In this document: positions 47,582-52,741 of the stretch, piece after piece | Numbering within the stretch: position 1 is the first letter of the stretch | How the letters are laid out: every line of letters begins with the position of its first letter | Assembly (NCBI GenBank): GCA_017539045.1 | Contig: JAFYHS010000019.1 | Location: 1-52,741, forward strand | Length of the DNA: 52,741 bases | Source of the DNA: Bacteroidales bacterium | GTDB lineage: Bacteria > Bacteroidota > Bacteroidia > Bacteroidales > F082 | Direction of reading: 5' to 3' | Position numbers and translations under genes: made by a program | Notes under the pieces: model-generated | What the model was told of the DNA's origin: nothing | Seen by the model: the letters and a program-made list of their open reading frames with translations, nothing else | Database searches by the model: none

Positions 47582-49378
47582 TTATTGAATTACGATTTTC
47601 TTGATAAAGCCACCGAAATTCGCCAGATACAAGCCCGATTTCAGGTGGGTTTGCACCATAACCGCATTGTCGCCAGGATGGAGGAAATGGTCTCCCCTAT
47701 CAACCAGCCTCCCTGTCATGTCATAGATTTCCAACGTCACGATGGCACAATCCGTGAAGGTGACATGTATGGTAAAGGCCCCATCGCTGGGGTTGGGACT
47801 GACGACAACATCCTTAAACGAAGATGTATCATACGCAAACAAGGTCTGCATCTCCTTATGGAAAGCACGCGCCCTCTTGGAAAAGTATGCACTGACGCTA
47901 TCCATGTCGGCCTGCCAACGCTTTTGGCTGTATGGAAAGCCAAAACGCTCGAATTGCGAAGGCACCTCTTCTTCGACAAGGGCACGATAATCCTCCAAAA
48001 CAGCATTCAGTGCTTGGACACTAAACACAGTGGAAGCCAATTCTGTATAACGTTCATAGAGCATCACCTTGAAAGCATCGCTTTCCATAAATTTATTGAT
48101 AATCAAGCTATTAACATCTTGATGGATGGCATTGTCCAGGGCATGATAATACCACCACGAAAAGCATCCATCGCCGTCAAAGAAGATGAAGCGGAAAGGC
48201 TCGCCCGAACGGGCTTGCCATTGCAGCACATTGTTGCGAGGCCAGTCGAGATTGGCGCCGTAAAGCTCAAGGAGGCAATAGTCAATGAAGTTTGAGACGT
48301 CAATACGCGAAAAAGCATAGGCGGAATCGGACGGCTGGTTGAGGTCGGCACTTTCGATCCAGCTCCTGAAGCCCCACCAATCCGTGGCGTCGCCATAATT
48401 CGTCACACCCCAATACTTTATGATATTGACGAAGTCAAGGTCCACATCATAGTGGTCTTCCAAATAGCGCTCGTCGGGCGACTCTTCAAGGGTATAGATA
48501 CCCCAATACTCCCCATTGATAAACACCGCAGCCTGTCTGACGCCCAAACAGTCGATGTTCATCTGGGCGGCCACACGTTGCGCGAGGTATTCCTGACCAC
48601 CTGTCTGCATCCAATTGCTGCAACGGAAAGGATGCAAATTGATACGTTTGAAATTGGCCAGCTCCGTGGTCTCAAAGAAACGGTGCTTGAAGCGCTTCTT
48701 TCCATATTCTTCACGGGCATAGAGGCGCATCCCCTTCTGCTGGAACCATCGCGAAGAGCCACCATGGGTACGCAAGCCACATTGTTGGTTGAGGCCGCTG
48801 TTGTCGGATTCATAGAACTCCATATTGATGCAGCGTTCCCATTCCCTACCCGTCATGCAATAATTCCCCGTTCCTGTCGTATCCGACAGGTCGTAATGGA
48901 TACCTGGGACAAAGATCCCTGTCTCATAGTCAAAAAGGTCTAATGAATCGGCATTAAGGGAGAGCACGGGCAGTCCATGCACATCACAGCCCAACGACTT
49001 GATCAAATAAGTCTGTGTCGCCACCGGACTCACACAACTGCCTTCATCATCAAAGGCAGCAGCGCGAATCACTATGGCATGTTTCACATCCGAAACCGCA
49101 TGGTATGTAGAAGGGATGCAATTGACTATCTCGTAAATGCACGAAGGAGAGAACATCGACGGGTCGAGCGTCAAAGGACCTTCATACAGCGACGACTGCG
49201 CCGTAGGACGATTGCCATTGACGGTGTAGTGGATATGATGACCCGCGCCGCAACCCAACGACAGAGCAAAGCTATCCTCATAGAAACCTCCACTTCTTGA
49301 AAAAGTGACGAGGTCGGTTTGCGCCAACAAGGTATTGGACATCAAAGAAGCCAACACTATGAAGGCCAGTCTATTCAT
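47582..49378 (-). CDS. CotH-like kinase with T9SS sorting domain
   Basis: The start at 49378 (MNRLAFIVLASLMSNTLLAQ, signal peptide) gives 598 residues. The N-terminal ~150 residues contain a chitobiase C-terminal-like beta domain (HYTVNGNRPTAQSSLYEG, VIRAAAFDDEG). The CotH kinase-like domain follows (~160-500): LRTHGGSSRWFQQKGMRLY, RINLHPFRCSNWMQTGG, AVFINGEYWGIYTLEESPDE, and FIFFDGDGCFSW with the Asp pair expected to bind metal. The last ~75 residues are a sorting domain (VSPNPSDGAFTIHV to IKKIVIQ). CotH proteins in spore formers phosphorylate other proteins; the T9SS form would act at or outside the outer membrane. The start overlaps the upstream gene's stop by 8 bases, so translation is coupled. 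Confidence 0.88.
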   Translation of the reverse strand: MNRLAFIVLASLMSNTLLAQTDLVTFSRSGGFYEDSFALSLGCGAGHHIHYTVNGNRPTAQSSLYEGPLTLDPSMFSPSCIYEIVNCIPSTYHAVSDVKHAIVIRAAAFDDEGSCVSPVATQTYLIKSLGCDVHGLPVLSLNADSLDLFDYETGIFVPGIHYDLSDTTGTGNYCMTGREWERCINMEFYESDNSGLNQQCGLRTHGGSSRWFQQKGMRLYAREEYGKKRFKHRFFETTELANFKRINLHPFRCSNWMQTGGQEYLAQRVAAQMNIDCLGVRQAAVFINGEYWGIYTLEESPDERYLEDHYDVDLDFVNIIKYWGVTNYGDATDWWGFRSWIESADLNQPSDSAYAFSRIDVSNFIDYCLLELYGANLDWPRNNVLQWQARSGEPFRFIFFDGDGCFSWWYYHALDNAIHQDVNSLIINKFMESDAFKVMLYERYTELASTVFSVQALNAVLEDYRALVEEEVPSQFERFGFPYSQKRWQADMDSVSAYFSKRARAFHKEMQTLFAYDTSSFKDVVVSPNPSDGAFTIHVTFTDCAIVTLEIYDMTGRLVDRGDHFLHPGDNAVMVQTHLKSGLYLANFGGFIKKIVIQ

Positions 49379-49667
49379 GCTTGTTCCGTTTGTCGAGCTC
49401 CTTGTTCTGCCAGTAACGTCCCAGCAGACACAGCAGGCAAACGCCACAGAGGATGCCACCGAGCACGAAGCCCGTCTGGCTCTCCCCTTTGGCGTAATAC
49501 AGGTAGATGCCGTAGCCGAAGATGGCCAAATCGACGATAATACTAAGGACGTAGCCGATGGTGCGGCTGGTCTTGTCGGTCTTCTTCAGCAGCATGTTGT
49601 CGAGCAGAAAGGTGACGACCACCAACGCGGCATAAACGAGGTAATATGTGGATTTCTCGGTAATCAT
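49371..49667 (-). CDS. Small three-helix membrane protein
   Basis: This 98-residue protein has three hydrophobic segments (YYLVYAALVVVTFLLDNMLL, IGYVLSIIVDLAIFGYGIYLYY, FVLGGILCGVCLLCLLGRYW) and a basic tail. I recognise no family. The start overlaps the stop of the acyl-CoA synthetase (ATGA, 49667-49664), and its own stop overlaps the CotH-like start by 8 bases. It therefore sits inside a tightly coupled operon, and tight coupling argues for a real gene. Confidence 0.8.
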   Translation of the reverse strand: MITEKSTYYLVYAALVVVTFLLDNMLLKKTDKTSRTIGYVLSIIVDLAIFGYGIYLYYAKGESQTGFVLGGILCGVCLLCLLGRYWQNKELDKRNKHE

Positions 49668-51724
49668 TTCTCAATACGGATTCTGGCATCCACAGCGACC
49701 ACGTTCTTCGGGTTGCCAAGGAGCGGGTTGAGGTCCATCTCGGCAATCTCGGGAGCGGCCATCACCAAAGCGGCCACCCTTGCAATCTGTTCGGCATAGA
49801 CGTCCACGTTGACGGGTTGCTGACCACGCACACCCTGCAGGATCTTGTAGCCACGGAGCTTGGTGAGCATGTCTTTCGCCTCGGAAGCGCTGATCGGCAC
49901 GAGCGAGCTCTGCACGTCTTTCAGCACCTCGATGAAGATGCCACCCAAGCCGAAGAACACCTGATGGCCAAACTTGGCATCGCGGATGGCGCCGATATAG
50001 ACCTCCGTGCCGTCGAGCATCGGGTACATCTCCACGGCATAGGTGTCCTTGATAGCCATCAAACGGTCGAACTCCTTGCCTACGGTCTCGATGTCGCGCA
50101 CGTTCAAAGTCACGCCACCGACGTCGCTCTTATGCACAGGACCGACCACCTTCATCACGAGCGGATAACCCACCTCGTTAGCGAAGTCCAAAGCCTGTTG
50201 TTTCTTGTCGACGACGCGGATCTGCTTTTGGGCGATGCCTGCAGCGTCGAGCAGTTCGTAAATCTTATCCGGGCCGATGTAGCCATTCTCGCAGCTGTCG
50301 ATGCACTTGCGGATGCGGGCGGTGTCGATCTTCGGCATCTCCACGTTCTCGGGCTGCGGCTTCGGGGTGTTATACACCTTGCAGATGGCATTACCAAGCA
50401 CGCACTCCTCCGGGAAGTTGATGCGGCCCTTGGCGATGAAGTCCTCAATCTCGTCCTTCACGTTGATGATGGAAGGCAGCACGGGGAAGATGGGCTTCTT
50501 GCAGGTCTTCATCTTCTCGTCGAGCAGGTCGTAGACTTCTTTGTTGCTGAACAAGCCAGGCGAACCGAAGATGACCACCGAGAAGTCAATGTCGGTGTAG
50601 TCGTTCTCGACGGTGTCGATGATATAACCGAGCTGTTCGGCCGTTCCTGTCGCCAAGAAATCGATGGGATTGCCCACGCTTGAACCAGCGAAGAGCTTCT
50701 CAAGCAATGCGGGGCTGGCCGGATGTTCCTTGAGCGAAGGCACTTCCATGCCACCGTTCGACAGCACGTCGGTAAGCATCACGGCAGGACCGCCGGCATG
50801 GGTGATGACGGCGCAACGCTTGCCTTTGATCTCGGGGTGCATGAACACACCGCACACGGTGGTCAGCTCCTGACGGTTCTGGCAGCGCACGATGCCTGCC
50901 TTGCGGAACAAGGCGTCGACCACAGCGTCGTTGGTGGCCAAAGCTCCTGTATGCGACGAGGCGGCACGGCTACCTGCAGCCGAACCACCCGACTTGATGG
51001 CCGCGATATGACATCCCTTGTTGATGAGGCTACGGGAGTGCTTCAGCAGTCGTTGCGGGTCGCCAATCTTCTCCATGTAAAGCATGATGACGTGGCTCGA
51101 CTTCACTGGATCGAAGGTCTCGTCCAAGTGTTCGAGCACGTCCTCGATGCCGAGCTGAGCGCTGTTGCCCACGGCCCAAACGCTATTGAACTTCAATCCA
51201 TTGCTCATGCCATACTCCTTGATGAACACAGCGGTGGCACCCGAGCCCGTGATGAAGTCCACACCCTTCGGGTCGAGGGTCGGAATAGGCGTGTCGAAAC
51301 AACCGGCATAGTTCACGTTGAGGAATCCTGTGCAGTTGGGGCCAATCAAGCTGCCGCCAACGCTGTTGATGGTGTCGACGATATGCTTCTCGATGGCGGC
51401 ACCCTCGGCGTTCTCCTCCGAGAATCCAGCGCTGATGATGATGAAGCCTTTGCAGCCTTTCTCTTTGGCCAGCACGTCTACAGTCTGTGCGCAGAACTTA
51501 GCGGCGATGCAGATGATGGCACATTCCACCTGGGGCAGGTCATCGACCTTGGCATAGCATTTCACGCCTTGCACCTCGGTCTCTTTGGGGTTAACAGCAT
51601 AAACCGGGCCTCTGAAAGGACTCTCTAACAGGTTCTTCAATGCTTTTCCACCAGGTTTGTGGATGTCTGACGATGCACCGCACACCACGATGCTTTTTGG
51701 GTTGAGTAATTCTCTTGCGATCAT
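49664..51724 (-). CDS. ADP-forming acetyl/acyl-CoA synthetase (fused alpha-beta)
   Basis: This enzyme interconverts acyl-CoA, ADP and phosphate with acid, CoA and ATP, and commonly serves anaerobes in substrate-level phosphorylation. The start at 51724 (MIARELLNPKSIVVCGAS) gives 686 residues, the usual length for a fused alpha-beta protein. The N-terminal CoA-binding Rossmann domain (1-~130) is followed by the ligase-CoA domain. The catalytic phospho-histidine is His258 in ASSHTGALA, aligned with His257 of archaeal ACD enzymes. The C-terminal ~220 residues are an ATP-grasp domain (YPLVMKVVGPVHKSDVGGV, GLGGIFIEVLKD, MDLNPLLGNP). The substrate is not determined by these motifs. It is the first gene of a four-gene operon with an own -7 box at 51760. 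Confidence 0.93.
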   Translation of the reverse strand: MIARELLNPKSIVVCGASSDIHKPGGKALKNLLESPFRGPVYAVNPKETEVQGVKCYAKVDDLPQVECAIICIAAKFCAQTVDVLAKEKGCKGFIIISAGFSEENAEGAAIEKHIVDTINSVGGSLIGPNCTGFLNVNYAGCFDTPIPTLDPKGVDFITGSGATAVFIKEYGMSNGLKFNSVWAVGNSAQLGIEDVLEHLDETFDPVKSSHVIMLYMEKIGDPQRLLKHSRSLINKGCHIAAIKSGGSAAGSRAASSHTGALATNDAVVDALFRKAGIVRCQNRQELTTVCGVFMHPEIKGKRCAVITHAGGPAVMLTDVLSNGGMEVPSLKEHPASPALLEKLFAGSSVGNPIDFLATGTAEQLGYIIDTVENDYTDIDFSVVIFGSPGLFSNKEVYDLLDEKMKTCKKPIFPVLPSIINVKDEIEDFIAKGRINFPEECVLGNAICKVYNTPKPQPENVEMPKIDTARIRKCIDSCENGYIGPDKIYELLDAAGIAQKQIRVVDKKQQALDFANEVGYPLVMKVVGPVHKSDVGGVTLNVRDIETVGKEFDRLMAIKDTYAVEMYPMLDGTEVYIGAIRDAKFGHQVFFGLGGIFIEVLKDVQSSLVPISASEAKDMLTKLRGYKILQGVRGQQPVNVDVYAEQIARVAALVMAAPEIAEMDLNPLLGNPKNVVAVDARIRIEK

Positions 51725-51737
51725 ATTAATAAGGTAT

Positions 51738-51767
51738 TTGTTGCAACAATAATTTGCTGCAAATATA
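51738..51767 (-). promoter_or_regulatory. -7 box and adjacent palindrome of the synthetase operon
   Basis: On the minus strand TATATTTG (51767-51760) is a full -7 match; the -33 position (TTTT near 51790) is weak. A perfect 12-bp palindrome TTGTTGCAACAA (51738-51749) lies just past the predicted start, 13 bases before the ATG. It is a possible operator. Confidence 0.5.
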
Positions 51768-51792
51768 ACCAAAATAACGAAACGGAAAAATT

Positions 51793-52290
51793 TCAGTGTC
51801 GGTTTTGCAATCTTTCTTCGCAATCGAGGAGCAACTGGTAGTGGATTCTGTTGAAAAGACCTTCCTTACAGAGCTTTTCGATGTCCTCGTGGCTCATCCA
51901 CTTCACGGAGTCCACCTCTTCCTTTTGCAGGCGCAGCATGTCGGCCGGGACATTGCTTTTCAGCATATAAAGCAAGGTGAATTTGTAGTCATAGCGTCTG
52001 ATCTTCACCAGCTTCAGCTCGCTCTTGGTGGCCGAGAGGCCGACTTCCTCTTTCATCTCGCGGAGCATGGCCAAGGCGAAGTCGCGTTCGCCACTCTGCA
52101 CGTGTCCTGCGGTAGTCGAATAGTAATTGCCTTTCTTCGGGGCCACTTTTTGAATCAGATACTGCCCTCGGTCGTTGTAGACAAACACCGCCACGATGGG
52201 GATCATCATGCCTGGTGGCACGCGCTTTCCCCGCTCAATGGTCTGGCCCGTGGGCTTCAGGTCTTTGTCGTACAAATCCAGGATTTCCAT
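51793..52290 (-). CDS. NUDIX hydrolase (IDI/YfcD-like)
   Basis: The start at 52290 (MEILDLYDKDLKPTGQTIERG) gives 165 residues; the longer frame to 52374 would run back through the promoter and terminator. The NUDIX box is GHVQSGERDFALAMLREM then KEEVGL, with REMKEEVG intact. There is one more residue than usual between the first Glu and the RE pair. The N-terminal block and KVAPKKGNYYSTTAGHV resemble the IDI/YfcD-like branch that acts on diphosphates. The exact substrate is unknown. It precedes the synthetase operon by 68 bases, with a separate -7 box in the gap. Confidence 0.9.
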   Translation of the reverse strand: MEILDLYDKDLKPTGQTIERGKRVPPGMMIPIVAVFVYNDRGQYLIQKVAPKKGNYYSTTAGHVQSGERDFALAMLREMKEEVGLSATKSELKLVKIRRYDYKFTLLYMLKSNVPADMLRLQKEEVDSVKWMSHEDIEKLCKEGLFNRIHYQLLLDCEERLQNRH

Positions 52291-52313
52291 AATGCAGCAT
52301 AGGTATTCGACTG

Positions 52314-52344
52314 CAAAGATAATAAAAAAGGGCGGCTCCCCAAA
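52314..52344 (-). promoter_or_regulatory. NUDIX promoter whose -33 box is a terminator loop
   Basis: On the minus strand TTTG (52344-52341) lies 19 bases before TATCTTTG (52321-52314), matching both boxes and the spacing. The TTTG is exactly the 4-base loop of the preceding terminator hairpin. Confidence 0.7.
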
Positions 52345-52355
52345 GGGAACCGCCC
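52324..52355 (-). terminator. Terminator of the T9SS gene at the window's right edge
   Basis: On the minus strand GGGCGGTTCCC (52355-52345) pairs with GGGAGCCGCCC (52340-52330), with one U-G pair and loop TTTG, followed by six T. It lies 33 bases after the stop of the partial gene at 52389. Confidence 0.9.
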
Positions 52356-52363
52356 AATTTTTT

Positions 52364-52380
52364 GCGGGAGTCAATCCCGC
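52364..52380. repeat. Short GCGGGA hairpin
   Basis: GCGGGA (52364-52369) pairs with TCCCGC (52375-52380) over a 5-base loop. It is a shorter relative of the ATnGCGG hairpins, in the 3' leader of the partial gene. Confidence 0.6.
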
Positions 52381-52388
52381 GATGTCAT

Positions 52389-52741
52389 TTATTGCATGAC
52401 AGTAACGCGCTTGACGGTCACACCGCTTTCAGTGTACACGCGGACCATGTACATGCCGGCAGTGAACTGCGACATGTTCATGACATACGTGTCTTCGCTG
52501 ACTTCGGTGTCGTAGACCACCTGGCCGAGGACGCTCACCACGGTGATGCGGCTCATACCAGTAGCCTCGATCGTCACGTTGCCCTTCGTCGGGTTAGGAT
52601 ACAGGGCCACGTTGTCGCTGTTCTCGTTGACGGCGTCGACGCTGGCGGTCACATAGTTGTGAGTCGGGTCGTCGAAGGCCGGAGCGGGTTCAGACTCGCA
52701 GTCGTTGTCATACAGGGCACGGACCTGGTAGTAGTAGGTAC
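52389..52741 (-). CDS. T9SS-sorted protein, C-terminal end (partial)
   Basis: An open frame enters from the right edge (codons readable from 52739) and stops at TAA 52391-52389, giving 117 residues. The first part, TYYYQVRALYDNDCESEP, looks like the last strand of a fibronectin type III domain. After a short linker the sorting domain follows: VALYPNPTKGNVTIEA, VVSVLGQVVYDTEV, QFTAGMYMVRVYT and VKRVTVMQ. The apparent start at 52652 is an internal GTG (Val). The N-terminus and catalytic content lie outside the window. Confidence 0.88.
   Translation of the reverse strand, partial: TYYYQVRALYDNDCESEPAPAFDDPTHNYVTASVDAVNENSDNVALYPNPTKGNVTIEATGMSRITVVSVLGQVVYDTEVSEDTYVMNMSQFTAGMYMVRVYTESGVTVKRVTVMQ

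Noticed and set aside
50723-51628. 301-residue open frame on the plus strand
   Set aside because: Antisense to the acyl-CoA synthetase, which has its catalytic His and all expected domains.
1-52741. tRNA, rRNA or known riboswitch
   Set aside because: I looked through the gene-free stretches and saw no tRNA-like cloverleaf with a conserved T-loop, no rRNA and no recognised riboswitch core; a covariance search was not possible here.

Overview
The window reads as a chromosomal piece of a gut- or rumen-type Bacteroidales (phylum Bacteroidota). Four signs point there. An Rnf operon runs in the order (B)CDGEA. Many large secreted proteins end in a type IX secretion system (T9SS, Por) C-terminal sorting domain. 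Promoter-like TAnnTTTG -7 boxes, sometimes with a TTTG -33 box, replace the usual -35/-10 pair. SD-poor starts are common. No rRNA, tRNA, CRISPR, phage or transposase gene was recognised. The T9SS machinery itself (PorK/L/M/N, PorT, PorU, PorV, Sov) is not in the window.

Region 1 (1-4440, + strand): the end of rnfB, then rnfC, D, G, E and A, tightly packed or overlapping, closed by a terminator. This encodes the membrane ferredoxin:NAD+ oxidoreductase that couples electron transfer to ion pumping. Region 2 (4464-34752, + strand): a 30-kb surface-protein locus. Three gingipain-like C25 cysteine proteases (at 4464, 8073 and 29860) flank five giant adhesin-like proteins. Two of the five have a PKD/Ig architecture (12876, 15799). 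Three have an IgGFc-binding N-terminal domain followed by a PKD domain (19239, 22376, 24970). All five share a ~115-residue module of unknown function just before the sorting domain, and a variable number (1-6) of ~45-residue repeats ending in GCDS-type motifs. A lipoprotein and an outer-membrane beta-barrel protein (27976, 28861) sit between the adhesins and the third protease.

Region 3 (34808-35617): a gene-free stretch built of palindromic intergenic elements. Region 4 (35618-41937, - strand): an 83-residue protein with a C-terminal membrane anchor, a 1702-residue von Willebrand factor A (VWA) surface protein, and an HTH regulator with a long structured leader. Region 5 (41938-46480, - strand): a DUF2807 lipoprotein, an M28 peptidase fused to a probable beta-barrel, and an ABC transporter/GntR operon. 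Region 6 (46500-46880): a second palindrome-rich gap. Region 7 (46883-51767, - strand): a tightly overlapping operon of an ADP-forming acyl-CoA synthetase, a small membrane protein, a T9SS-exported CotH-like kinase and an Mpv17-like membrane protein. Region 8 (51793-52741, - strand): a NUDIX hydrolase and the 3' end of another T9SS protein carrying an FN3-like domain.

The likely theme is a surface protease/adhesin arsenal secreted by T9SS in an anaerobe that conserves energy through Rnf. The most unusual elements are the shared pre-sorting module and GCDS repeats of the adhesin array, the palindromic intergenic elements, and promoters that overlap or sit inside terminator hairpins.
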